Source: an uncultured Lachnospiraceae bacterium (GTDB lineage Bacteria > Bacillota > Clostridia > Lachnospirales > Lachnospiraceae). From it: a DNA stretch of 64,000 nt. The stretch's first letter is position 1, and every line of letters begins with the position of its first letter. A program made the position numbers and the translations under genes. Below are positions 7,471 to 16,300 of the stretch, piece by piece. Where the stretch lies: NCBI GenBank assembly GCA_946405185.1, contig CAMJGH010000005.1, positions 1 through 64,000 of the forward strand, given 5' to 3'. Under the pieces are notes generated by a model. The model worked only from the letters and a program-made list of their open reading frames with translations. It searched no databases and had not been told where the DNA came from.

Positions 7471-8913
7471 TCAGCGCCGCTTTTTTCCGTTCAGCTGCGT
7501 ATTATAGTGCTCCAGCATCCCCTCGGTGGTCCCTAACAGCTGTGCCGTCAGCCACCCGTCCGGGCGCAGGTTCATCTTGAACCACAGACCGGACAGGGCC
7601 TCGCCGGGGAAATACACCTGCACCAGGAAGGTGTTCTCTTCGATCCACCCGCCGCTGGCCAGGCACGTCTCCTGAAGCTCCGCAAACACGCTCTCCGCCT
7701 GATGGCCGATGCCGAAGGGAATGGTCACCGTGCTTCCCCGGCGGGTAAATGCCAGTTCCCCGCCGCCATCAGTGAAGGTGAGGCGGATGCTTTCAAACCC
7801 CTGCGGGTTTTCTTCCATATCATAGACCGCTCCGTTCACGCGCGCGGCCGCGGCCGTCCCCGCAAACGGGTTGGGCACGGTGGGGATGGCGAGCGTCTCC
7901 GTAAGAGCCGCCAGATCCGCCTGCGCCGCCTTATCCTCCGGGCGGGCATCCGCCGCATCGCGGACGATGAACTCGCGCACCAGCTCCTCGATGCGCTCCT
8001 CGCCGCCGCGCATCACCTGCGTGTCCGCCGTGGTGATCACCGCGATGTCCTCTGCCGGGAAGCACATGGACAGCTCGCTGGCCATGCCGTACATCCGGTA
8101 CCCGTCGCGCATCAGCCAGATGTAATACCCGTAGCCGAAATCCGCGCCCAGCGGGATAGGCCGGGTGCTGGTCTGAAAGCCCAGCATCCGCGAAAGGTAC
8201 TCGGCCGGGAAGAGCTGCTCCGCGTTCGGGTCCCCGTACTTTGCCGGGTCTTTCCCGCCGTTCATGAACAGCAGCGCCACGCGCATCATGTCCATGGGTT
8301 TGGCCATCAGGCCGCTGCCGGCCATGGCGGTGTGCAGAGGCCCCACGGGGATGATGTAACTCTCCTCCGAAAACCCGATACGGCGCAGCAGGCGGTCTTT
8401 CAGGAAGTCCAGCATCGGCTGCCCGGACAGCTTTTCGGCCAGCGCGCCCAGCACCTGCGTGCCGGTGGTGTCGTAGGCGAACACGGTGCCCGGCCGGTGC
8501 GTGGGCACGGCCTCAAAGAACTGCTTCTCCCAGTTGAGCGTCCGGTCTTCCTTGGTGTAGACCGTGCCGTCGTAGCACGTGCGCATGGTCAGCAGGTCTT
8601 CGATGGTGCACTCACGCGTCCACGGGTGGGTGCGGTCGGTGACGTACTCCGGGAAGCAGTCGCACACATGGTCCTTCACGGACAGCTTCCCGTCCGCCTC
8701 CAGCAGGCCGATGGCCAGCGCCGTCAGGCTCTTGGTCTGCGAGTACATGCGGTGCAGGGTGTCGCGTGTATACGGCGCCCAGTAGCCTTCATAGACCACC
8801 TGCCCGCGGCGGGCGATCAGCAGGCTGTGCAGCGGCACCCCCTGTTCGTTTAAGCTGCGGATCAGCCGCGCGATGGCGGCCGACGAAATGCCGACACTCT
8901 CCGGACTTCTCAT
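7471..8913 (-). CDS. Serine beta-lactamase-fold hydrolase
   Basis: A 480-residue class C beta-lactamase-like (beta-lactamase/transpeptidase superfamily) hydrolase. The catalytic SxxK is in MYSQTKSLTALAIG at about residue 60. Residues about 1-330 form the hydrolase domain; a C-terminal beta domain (about 350-480; GELAFTRRGSTVTIPFG) follows, as in many esterase EstB-like members. There is no signal peptide, so it is probably cytoplasmic and acts as an esterase or peptidase rather than as an antibiotic resistance enzyme. The ATG at 8913 is chosen for AGGAGG at seven bases. It is divergent from the NCS2 permease gene across a 173-base intergenic region. Confidence 0.85.
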   Translation of the reverse strand: MRSPESVGISSAAIARLIRSLNEQGVPLHSLLIARRGQVVYEGYWAPYTRDTLHRMYSQTKSLTALAIGLLEADGKLSVKDHVCDCFPEYVTDRTHPWTRECTIEDLLTMRTCYDGTVYTKEDRTLNWEKQFFEAVPTHRPGTVFAYDTTGTQVLGALAEKLSGQPMLDFLKDRLLRRIGFSEESYIIPVGPLHTAMAGSGLMAKPMDMMRVALLFMNGGKDPAKYGDPNAEQLFPAEYLSRMLGFQTSTRPIPLGADFGYGYYIWLMRDGYRMYGMASELSMCFPAEDIAVITTADTQVMRGGEERIEELVREFIVRDAADARPEDKAAQADLAALTETLAIPTVPNPFAGTAAAARVNGAVYDMEENPQGFESIRLTFTDGGGELAFTRRGSTVTIPFGIGHQAESVFAELQETCLASGGWIEENTFLVQVYFPGEALSGLWFKMNLRPDGWLTAQLLGTTEGMLEHYNTQLNGKKRR

Positions 8914-9005
8914 AAGCGGGCCTCCTGGATCCGGCGCAGATCCCCCGTGCCGGATAAGTACTTCCTGTTTGGTAATCTTCACCGCGAACCGTGAAAAAAA
9001 CAGCG

Positions 9006-9034
9006 TTGACTTTTTCTCCTGTCTTTCATAAGAT
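9006..9034 (+). promoter_or_regulatory. Sigma-A promoter of the NCS2 permease gene
   Basis: TTGACT at 9006-9011 and TAAGAT at 9029-9034 are separated by exactly 17 bases, close to the sigma-A consensus, and point toward the permease gene starting at 9087. The leader then carries a short hairpin (9044-9062) before the ribosome binding site. Confidence 0.75.
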
Positions 9035-9043
9035 AGCAAAGAT

Positions 9044-9062
9044 AATGTCCGGCCGCAAGCCG
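9044..9062 (+). promoter_or_regulatory. Leader hairpin before the NCS2 permease ribosome binding site
   Basis: GTCCGGC and GCCGGAC form a perfect 7-bp stem with a CGCAA loop, about 13 bases before the AAGGAGG of the permease gene. It is not a recognisable PyrR-binding loop or purine riboswitch. It may stabilise the mRNA or modulate translation. Coordinates are accurate to one or two bases. Confidence 0.5.
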
Positions 9063-9086
9063 GACCTGAAAAGAAGGAGGGGTATT

Positions 9087-10505
9087 ATGTCGGAGAAACA
9101 GAAGATCCAGATCGGCACCGAGGCCATCCACGATGCCAGCGTTCTGGGCGTGCCGCGCATGCTCATTCTGGGGCTGCAGCACACGTTCGCCATGTTCGGC
9201 GCCACCGTGCTGGTCCCGCTGCTCACCGGTCTGAACATGCAGACCACCCTGCTGATGGCCGGCCTGGGAACCCTGCTGTTCCACCTGATCACGGGCCTGA
9301 AAGTTCCGGTCTTCTTAGGTTCCTCGTTCGCATTCCTCGGCGGTTACGCTGCCGTCACGGGCATGGCGCCCGAAGGCATGACGGCTGCGCAGATGCTGCC
9401 GTACGCCAGCCTCGGCGTCCTGTGCGCCGGTCTTGTCTACCTTGTGCTGGCTGCCGTGTTCGCCATCTTTGACGTGAAGAAAGTCATGCGCTTCTTCCCG
9501 CCGGTGGTCACCGGTCCCATCATCATCGCCATCGGCCTGTCGCTGGCCGGGTCCGCTGTCAACAACTGTGTGACCAACTGGCCCATCGCGCTGGTGGCCT
9601 TAGGCGCCGTCATCGTCTTCAACATCTGGGGCAAGGGCATGGCCAAGATCGTGCCCATCCTGCTGGCCATCGTCATCGCCTGCGTGTTCTCCGTGATCTT
9701 CGCGCTGGCCGGCGGCCAGACCGTGGACGGCGTCGTCTGCGCGTTCGGCAACCCGAACCTGCAGCTCTTCTCCGTGGATAAGATCCAGGCCCTGAAAGAC
9801 GCTGCGTGGATCGGCCTGCCCATCCACAAAGAAGGCCTGATCCTCGGCAACGTCACGGATTCCGGCCTGGCGGTCTCCGCCATCGTGGCCGTGGTGCCCA
9901 TCTCGCTGGCTTCCATGATGGAGCACATCGGTGATATCTCCGCCGTTTCCGCCACCACCGGCCGCAACTTCCTGGCCGACCCGGGCCTGAAGCGCACGCT
10001 GATCGGCGACGGTCTGGCCACGTCCCTCTCCGCCTTCTTCGGCGGCCCGGCCAACACCACCTACGGCGAGAACACCGGCGTGCTGGCGCTCACCAAGGTG
10101 TATGATCCGAAGGTCGTGCGCATCGCCGCGTGCTTTGCCATCATCCTGTCGCTGTGCCCGAAGTTCGCGGCGCTGATCGCCCTCATGCCCACAGCCGTCA
10201 TCGGCGGTATCTCCTTCATCCTCTACGGCATGATCTCCGGCGTCGGTATCCGCAACCTGGTGGAGAACAAGGTGGACCTCACCAAGTCCCGCAACCTGAT
10301 TATCGTGGCCGTCATCCTGGTGGCTGCCCTGGGCATCACCAGCATCGACTTCAACATCGGGCGCTTCTCCGTGAGCCTGACGTCTCTGGCCGTTGCGGCG
10401 CTGGCCGGCATCTTCTTCAACGCCATCCTGCCCGGCAACGACTACGAGTTCAAGACCGAGGAGTACACCTCCGAAAACCTGACCATCACGCAGCGCAAGC
10501 ACTGA
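9087..10505 (+). CDS. NCS2 family uracil/xanthine permease
   Basis: A 472-residue integral membrane permease of the nucleobase:cation symporter-2 family, with about 14 membrane segments. Family marks include QHTFAMFGATVLVPLLTG near the N-terminus, the substrate region around ISLASMMEHIGDISAVS (the conserved Glu in this segment binds the nucleobase), and GGPANTTYGENTGVLALTKV, which is diagnostic of the UraA-type group. It should import uracil, or possibly xanthine, with protons. The ATG at 9087 follows AAGGAGG; the ORF-track start is 32 codons too early. It is one of the few plus-strand genes and is monocistronic, with its own promoter and a hairpin after the stop. Confidence 0.9.
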   Translation: MSEKQKIQIGTEAIHDASVLGVPRMLILGLQHTFAMFGATVLVPLLTGLNMQTTLLMAGLGTLLFHLITGLKVPVFLGSSFAFLGGYAAVTGMAPEGMTAAQMLPYASLGVLCAGLVYLVLAAVFAIFDVKKVMRFFPPVVTGPIIIAIGLSLAGSAVNNCVTNWPIALVALGAVIVFNIWGKGMAKIVPILLAIVIACVFSVIFALAGGQTVDGVVCAFGNPNLQLFSVDKIQALKDAAWIGLPIHKEGLILGNVTDSGLAVSAIVAVVPISLASMMEHIGDISAVSATTGRNFLADPGLKRTLIGDGLATSLSAFFGGPANTTYGENTGVLALTKVYDPKVVRIAACFAIILSLCPKFAALIALMPTAVIGGISFILYGMISGVGIRNLVENKVDLTKSRNLIIVAVILVAALGITSIDFNIGRFSVSLTSLAVAALAGIFFNAILPGNDYEFKTEEYTSENLTITQRKH

Positions 10506-10520
10506 TGGACGGAAAACGCA

Positions 10521-10548
10521 AGAACCCCTGCCGCCCGGCAGGGGTTCT
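10521..10548 (+). terminator. Terminator-like hairpin after the NCS2 permease gene
   Basis: AGAACCCCTGCC and GGCAGGGGTTCT form a perfect 12-bp stem with a 4-base loop, 16 bases after the stop codon. The U-tract after it is weak, so it may be an intrinsic terminator of reduced strength or an mRNA 3'-end stabiliser. Confidence 0.65.
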
Positions 10549-10560
10549 GTGATATGGCAG

Positions 10561-10602
10561 AGGGACAGGTTAAATGACATATATGCCGTTTGACCTGTCC
10601 CT
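10561..10602. repeat. Imperfect palindrome AGGGACAGGT...ACCTGTCCCT
   Basis: The arms AGGGACAGGT and ACCTGTCCCT are perfectly complementary, extend through AAA/TTT with one mismatch, and enclose a loop of about 14 bases. It lies between the convergent permease and dipeptidase genes, directly next to a copy of the GAGTCAGGGG repeat. It looks like a REP-type element; no second copy of this exact type was found in the window. Confidence 0.6.
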
Positions 10603-10613
10603 TTGGCTTACAG

Positions 10614-10640
10614 TGAGTCAGGGGCCTGACCCCTGACTCA
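10614..10640. repeat. Dispersed palindromic repeat, copy 1
   Basis: TGAGTCAGGGG, a 5-base centre, and CCCCTGACTCA form a near-perfect palindrome. Related copies are at 24372-24398 and 29414-29440. The terminal TCA (minus strand TGA) of this copy is the stop codon of the Sapep dipeptidase gene, so the repeat provides the gene's end. Confidence 0.75.
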
Positions 10641-11993
10641 TGCCTCCAGCAGTTTCAGGATGGCTTCCACGTACACGCAGACCTGCATCTTCCACTCTTC
10701 CACCAGCAGGCTTTCGTTGCGGTCGTGGATGTGGTTGTCGCCGTCCGGCATCTCGCAGCCGAAGGCGATGATGCCCGGCACGTGCTGCGCGTAGGTGCCG
10801 CCGCCGATGACCATGGGCTCCAGCTCCGTATCACCGGTCACCTCGCGCCAGGCGGCTAAGAGGCTTTCCACCAGCACGGAATCCCGCGGGTAAAAGAGCG
10901 GCTCGCTGACGGCCAGGATGTCCACCTTGCCGCGCTCATCCTCCGTGAACGGCTCCGCGAAGGCGCGGATCTGCGCCGCATTGAAGGTGACGGGGTAGCG
11001 GATATCGATGGTGCACTCAAACCCTTCCTCTCCCTTGCGGACGATGCCGTTGTTCAGGGTGAGCGGGCCGTAGTCATCCGAGATCTTCAGGCCGATGCCG
11101 TCGCCGTCGCACCCGGTGCCGATGCGGTCCAGGTAGAAGTTCACGAAATCGTCTTCAAAGCCGGCGTCCTTCAGGGCCTTCATGGTGTACGAAGCGGCGT
11201 TGACGCCCAGCAGCGGCGTGCTCGCGTGGGCGGCCACGCCCTGCGCATCGATCACGAACGCACCGTCCTCTTCCGTGACCGTGAAGCCTTTGAGCGGCGT
11301 GGCGGCCAGCGCTTTTTCCAGCGCTTCTTTGCTCACTTCCGCCGGGATCTTCGTCACGCAGTGGTCGCAGACGGCGTTCGTGACAAAACCGCCCTCCATG
11401 GAGAGGATCCTGGTGTTTTTGGACTTCAGCACCATGGAGCAGTGGCCCTTCTCGCCGTAGATGCCGGGGAAGTTGCCGTCCGGCGTGAAGCCCATGGTCA
11501 CGGGCTCGCCGTGCGTGCGGTAATACTCCATGCAGCCGGACCCGCACTCTTCGTCGGTGCCCAGCAGCAGCCTCACGCGGCGCTTCATGGGCACGCCCAT
11601 CTCACGCACCAGCTTCATGGCGTACAGCGATGCCACGGCGGCACCCTTGTCATCGCTCACGCCGCGGCCGTAGAGGCGGTCACCCTTGCGCACCACGGTG
11701 AAGGGGTCCGTATCCCACCCGTCGCCGGCCGGCACGATGTCCAGGTGCGCGGCGATGCCGATGATCTCCTCGCCCTCGCCCATCTCGGCCCAGCCGCAGT
11801 AGTGGTCCAGGTTGTGCGTGGAAAAGCCCATCTCGGAGGCCATCTGCAGGGCCTCGTCCAGGCAGGCCGCCGGCACCTTGCCGAAGGGAGCGTTCTCTTC
11901 CGGCTCCCCTTTGCGGGAATTGTACTTCACCAGCCGCTGCAGCGAGGCCAGCATGTCCTGCTCAAGCGGTTCCACGAGTTCTCTGTATTTCAT
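10638..11993 (-). CDS. Sapep family Mn2+-dependent dipeptidase
   Basis: A 451-residue M20-family metallopeptidase of the Sapep/PepV type. The metal-binding elements are IAAHLDIVPAGDGW, GRGVSDDKGAA, LLGTDEECGSGCMEYY and, near the C-terminus, DGDNHIHDRNE, which give a complete set of His, Asp and Glu ligands. A lid domain (about residues 180-370) lies between them. These enzymes hydrolyse dipeptides in the cytoplasm, feeding amino-acid use. There is no signal peptide. The stop codon is embedded in a dispersed palindromic repeat. The ATG is supported by AAGGAGAG. It is downstream of galE, with a different dispersed repeat in the gap. Confidence 0.88.
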   Translation of the reverse strand: MKYRELVEPLEQDMLASLQRLVKYNSRKGEPEENAPFGKVPAACLDEALQMASEMGFSTHNLDHYCGWAEMGEGEEIIGIAAHLDIVPAGDGWDTDPFTVVRKGDRLYGRGVSDDKGAAVASLYAMKLVREMGVPMKRRVRLLLGTDEECGSGCMEYYRTHGEPVTMGFTPDGNFPGIYGEKGHCSMVLKSKNTRILSMEGGFVTNAVCDHCVTKIPAEVSKEALEKALAATPLKGFTVTEEDGAFVIDAQGVAAHASTPLLGVNAASYTMKALKDAGFEDDFVNFYLDRIGTGCDGDGIGLKISDDYGPLTLNNGIVRKGEEGFECTIDIRYPVTFNAAQIRAFAEPFTEDERGKVDILAVSEPLFYPRDSVLVESLLAAWREVTGDTELEPMVIGGGTYAQHVPGIIAFGCEMPDGDNHIHDRNESLLVEEWKMQVCVYVEAILKLLEA

Positions 11994-12009
11994 AGTCTTA
12001 CTCTCCTTC

Positions 12010-12050
12010 TGTCATCCTGAGCGAGGCCGAGAGGCCGAGCCGAAGGATCC
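12010..12050. repeat. Dispersed CATCCTGAGCGA repeat, copy 1
   Basis: TGTCATCCTGAGCGAGGCC with a self-complementary centre, ending GAAGGATCC, sits between galE and the dipeptidase gene. It matches the two copies at 31518-31559 and 31587-31621. This sequence type (TCATCCTGAGCGA...TCGAAGGATC) is a widely seen intergenic repeat in bacterial genomes. Confidence 0.75.
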
Positions 12051-12053
12051 CCC

Positions 12054-13070
12054 TCATTCTCCGTACCCTTCCGGGTTCTTCTTCTGCCAGTTCCAGGAGT
12101 CTTCGCACATCTTCTCAATACCGTACTCGGCCACCCACCCCAGCTCTTCTTTCGCCTTGTCGCACTTCGCGTAACAAACGGCGATATCGCCCGCGCGGCG
12201 GGGCTTGATCTCGTACGGGATGGCGTGCCCGCAGGCCTTCTCAAACGCGTGCACCACCTCCAGCACACTCGAGCCGTGCCCGGTACCCAGGTTGTAGATG
12301 CGCACGCCGGTCTTGCCTTCACCGTGCTCCAGCGCCTTCACATGGCCGCGCGCCAGATCCACCACATGGATGTAGTCGCGCACGCCCGTTCCGTCCGGCG
12401 TAGGATAGTCGTTGCCGAAGACGCCCAGCTTCTCGCGCCGGCCCACGGCCACCTGCGCCACGTACGGCACCAGGTTGTTGGGGATGCCCTTCGGATCCTC
12501 GCCGATCAGGCCGCTCTCATGCGCGCCGATGGGGTTGAAGTACCGCAGCAGCGTGACGTTCCATTCCGGATCCGCCGTGTGGATGTCCGTAAGAATCTGC
12601 TCCAGCATGCTCTTCGTCCACCCATAGGGGTTGGTGGGCGTGCCCTTCGGGCAGTTCTCGGTGATCGGGATCTCGGCCGGGTCACCGTAGACCGTTGCGG
12701 ACGACGAGAAGATGATGGTCTTCACGCCGGCCTTGCGCATCTCATCCGTCAGCACCAGGGTGCCGGCGATGTTGTTGTAATAGTATTCGATGGGCTTCTG
12801 TACGCTCTCACCCACCGCCTTGTAGCCGGCAAAGTGGATGACGGCGTCGATCTTCTGTTCGGCGAAGATCTTTCTCACGCCCTCGCGGTCCAGCATGTCC
12901 GTCTCGTAAAACGTCAGCGTCTTGCCGGTGATCTGCTCCACGCGCTCCAGCGCCTTGCGGCTGGCGTTGTAGAGGTTGTCCATGACCACCACGCCGTACC
13001 CGGCGTTCAGCAGTTCCACACAGGTATGGCTTCCGATATAGCCGGCTCCGCCGGTCACCAGTACGTTCAT
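12054..13070 (-). CDS. galE: UDP-glucose 4-epimerase
   Basis: A 338-residue extended short-chain dehydrogenase. The NAD-binding GGAGYIGSH is at residues 7-15, the catalytic SSSATVYG is near 125, and the catalytic Tyr-Lys pair is in [12 protein letters not shown] near 148-152. The substrate region [15 protein letters not shown] is as in bacterial GalE. It interconverts UDP-glucose and UDP-galactose in the cytoplasm, linking galactose use (see the GH42 gene at 41.8 kb) with cell-wall or capsule sugars. The ATG at 13070 begins [13 protein letters not shown], and a TATAAT box lies upstream near 13139. It precedes the dipeptidase gene with a 60-base gap that contains a dispersed repeat. Confidence 0.95.
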   Translation of the reverse strand: MNVLVTGGAGYIGSHTCVELLNAGYGVVVMDNLYNASRKALERVEQITGKTLTFYETDMLDREGVRKIFAEQKIDAVIHFAGYKAVGESVQKPIEYYYNNIAGTLVLTDEMRKAGVKTIIFSSSATVYGDPAEIPITENCPKGTPTNPYGWTKSMLEQILTDIHTADPEWNVTLLRYFNPIGAHESGLIGEDPKGIPNNLVPYVAQVAVGRREKLGVFGNDYPTPDGTGVRDYIHVVDLARGHVKALEHGEGKTGVRIYNLGTGHGSSVLEVVHAFEKACGHAIPYEIKPRRAGDIAVCYAKCDKAKEELGWVAEYGIEKMCEDSWNWQKKNPEGYGE

Positions 13071-13138
13071 ATCGGTCTCCTTTTTCAACCGTTTTTGCGC
13101 GCAAAAAAAGCGATGGGCCCTTTTGCCCGCCGCCACCG

Positions 13139-13144
13139 ATTATA
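13139..13144 (-). promoter_or_regulatory. Probable -10 box for galE
   Basis: A perfect TATAAT on the minus strand lies 69 bases before the galE ATG. No good -35 hexamer is visible 17 bases upstream. The stretch between galE and the big surface protein gene (13071-13385) otherwise holds only A/T-rich sequence and the terminator at 13320-13349. Confidence 0.45.
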
Positions 13145-13319
13145 CCATATTTATCCACCGCGTGTTGTTCATAATTTGTTCAAAAATCGTTCAGGAAAAC
13201 GTTACAGGAAACCTGTTTTTTATACACGATTGCCCTTTATCATGAAGCCATACAAAAGAAAAAAACCAACGCATCGTGGCAATGCAAGTTCGTTTTTTCA
13301 TTGTATCCTCCCCTTTTCA

Positions 13320-13349
13320 AAGGCCCTGCCGGTCATCCGGCAGGGCCTT
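13320..13349 (-). terminator. Terminator after the large surface protein gene
   Basis: AAGGCCCTGCCGG and CCGGCAGGGCCTT pair perfectly over 13 bp with a 4-base loop. It lies 37 bases downstream of the stop of the 1857-residue protein gene. U-rich sequence follows on both strands (CCCCTTTTT on plus, TTTGAAAAG on minus). Confidence 0.7.
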
Positions 13350-13385
13350 CCCCTTTTTATCGGGTCTGTTTTACGATCTTTTGTC

Positions 13386-16300
13386 TCATTTTTCTTCCGC
13401 CGCCTTGCTCTTTTTGGCCGCGGTCAGCCAGACCACCGCTCCCGTCAGCACTGTGTTCCAGCCGAGCAGCACCCAGATGATCCACCAGGGGACAGGATTC
13501 GCGGAAGTGCTGCCTGCACTGCCTGCGCTATCCGCGCTGCCGGCAGGCTGGGCGCCGGTTTCGGCATCACTTTCCGGGGCAGCCTTCGGGGTATCACTGT
13601 TCGGGATGTCCTCCTGTGCGGGCGCTGCGTTCGGCACCTTGCCGGCATTGATCACGGTACCGTCCGTGAGCGTGACGATCAGGTCGCCTTCCTCCGAAAT
13701 CTTCAGGTCGGCAATGCCCACCGGCTCCGCCGGCTCTGCCGCAGCAGGTGTTTCACCGGATGCACCGATGCCATTCTGACCATTCGTTCCGGACTGACCA
13801 TTCGTGCCGCTCTGACCGTTCGTACCATTTGTGCCAGCCTGGCCATTCGTGCCGCTCTGACCGTTCGTACCATTGGTGCCAGCCTGGCCATTCGTACCGT
13901 TCGTACCGTTCGTGCCGTTCGTGCCATTTGTGCCAGCCTGACCATTCGTACCATTCTGACCATTCGTTCCGGACTGACCATTCGTTCCGGACTGACCATT
14001 CGTGCCATTCGTGCCATTCGTGCCGTTCTGGCCATCCTGACCATTCGTACCGTTCTGGCCGTTCGTGCCATTCGTACCGTTCTGGCCGTTCGTACCATTC
14101 TGGCCGTCACGCCCGTCCTTGCCGTTGACCACGGTGAAAGTGGACGTGGTCCCATCGGTATAGGTGATGGTATACGTATCCTTATCACCATCCTGTCCGG
14201 TCTTCAGGATGGAAACAATCCCGCGGCCATCCGCCCCGTCCCGGCCGTCGGTCACTTCGGGAATGGTCATCAGATCCTGCCACTCCCCGTCACCGACAAA
14301 GCGCCACTGCACCGTTTTGGTCTCCGGGTCCAGACGCATCTCGATCTCACGGCCATCCTTGCCGTCTGCACCGTTCTGACCATCCTCACCATCCCGGCCG
14401 GATGCTCCCGGCTCACCCGGATCGCCCTGCGGGCCGGTCAGCTCTTCCAGCGCGATCAGATCCTTCCATGCGTCTTCGTACCCCTCCTCGCCTTCGCGGG
14501 GCAGATAACGCCACCGGACCACGCCATCGCGCACTTCGATCTCGATCTCACGGCCGTCCATACCGTCTTCGCCATCCTTGCCGTCCCGGCCGCCCTGGAG
14601 CACCGTCAGCACCTGCCAGGTATTCTCGCCCACATAGTGCCATCTCAGCTCACCGCTCTCCTCATCGTACTCCAGCTGGATCTCACGGCCATCCTGACCG
14701 TCTGTACCGTCTTCGCCGCTGATGGCGCCTGCTGCGGCCAGTTCCTGCCACTCCGTGTCTCCGGCATACTGCCATTCGATGGCGCCGCTCTCCGGATTCA
14801 TCCGCAAGACCACCTCGCGTCCGTTCGCACCGTCCACACCGGGAATTCCCTGCTCACCCTGCTCGCCCTGCGGGCCCTGCAGCCAGTAGTTCTCACCCGT
14901 GAGGAGAAGATCCTTCCACTGCTCATCATCTTCATCCGTATACTTCCACTGGATGATGCTCTTTGTCACGGTCTCTCCGTCCGTCTCTTCGGTATACTCA
15001 TACACCCGCAGTTCCACGGTGCGGCCGTCCTGGCCATCCTGGCCATCCGCACCGTCCTGACCGTCTGCGCCGTCCTGACCGGGAATACCCTGCTCGCCCT
15101 GCGGGCCGGTCAGTTCTTCGAGGGTTATCAGATCTTTCCACACATCCTCTTCCTCACCCTCGCGTGCCACATAGCGCCACTGGATGACACCGTTGTGCAC
15201 CCCGATCTCGATCTCGCGGCCATCCGCACCGTCTTCGCCGTCCGCACCGTCCTTGCCGTCCTTGCCGTCCTCGCCCTTGATCACCGCCGTGTCGGCCACT
15301 GCGGCCAGATCACGCCAGGCATCCTCGCCTTCATCCGTATATTTCCACTGGATGACCTTCACGGCCTTCCCGGTCTCTGCATCCGTGCGCTCGTCCGCCC
15401 GCAGTTCGATCTCGCGGCCGTCCCGGCCGTTGCGAACGGTGATGGTCTGGGTGCTGCCGTCGGTCAGGGTGATCACATAGACCGCCGTCAGCCCGTCTGC
15501 GCTCTGCTCCGGCGGCGTGTAGGAGATATCCTCAATGCCCACGCCGTTCTTCACATACAGGAGGGACGTGCTGCCGTCGGTGTAGTAGATGGTATAGGTG
15601 CTGGTCAGCCCGTCTTCACTGTCTTCCGCCGCCTCGGTCAGTTCGATCGAGTAGATAGACTTGTACTCCACATACACGTAGGCTTTGGACACCGCCTCCG
15701 TCTCCGTTGTCGTGGTATAACTGCCGGTTCCGCCATTCGACCCCGTTCCTTTGGTCGTCACCTCAAATTCGTAGGAACTGCGGCCGTCCAGGTTGTCATA
15801 CTCGAAGCGGTAGATTGTCTCGCCCGCCTCGTTCGTGGTCATATAAGCCGCATCCCCGGCGGCCACTTCGCCGATCTTCGTCCGGCTGCCGTCCTCCTGG
15901 CACTGGTAGAGGAGGAACGACCCGGTGGGGCGCCTGTCATCCCCGCCGTCCTTCCAGGTGAGAGCGATGACCATTTCATCCTCCCCGGAAGTATCAAACT
16001 GAGCCCGCAGATCCTTCACCGGCCTGGCCGGCGCTGCCACGTGTTCGACGCGGTATCCGTAGAACGGCACCGGCACGGCGTCTTTGGCGTCGGACAGCGT
16101 CCGCTCCCAGGTGCCGAATTCCCAGGTGAAGGTATAATCCTCCAGATCGTCATCCCCCAGGTTGGTCACGGAGCCTTCCGCCGCCCGGCTGGTGAAACTG
16201 GTCTTGGTATAGCCGAAACTCCAGGTGGTGTCGAGGTTGACATAAGCGCCGACCCACCATTCACCGGTCGTCGGCGAGTTGATGCCGCCCTGGACGGTAA

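Noticed and set aside
7471-8913. Antibiotic-resistance beta-lactamase
   Set aside because: The protein has the fold and SxxK, but no signal peptide and a C-terminal extension typical of esterase/peptidase relatives; resistance is not supported.
13750-14110. Repeats that could look like a CRISPR array
   Set aside because: They are in-frame coding repeats (NGTNGQ) without unique spacers, and no cas genes are near.
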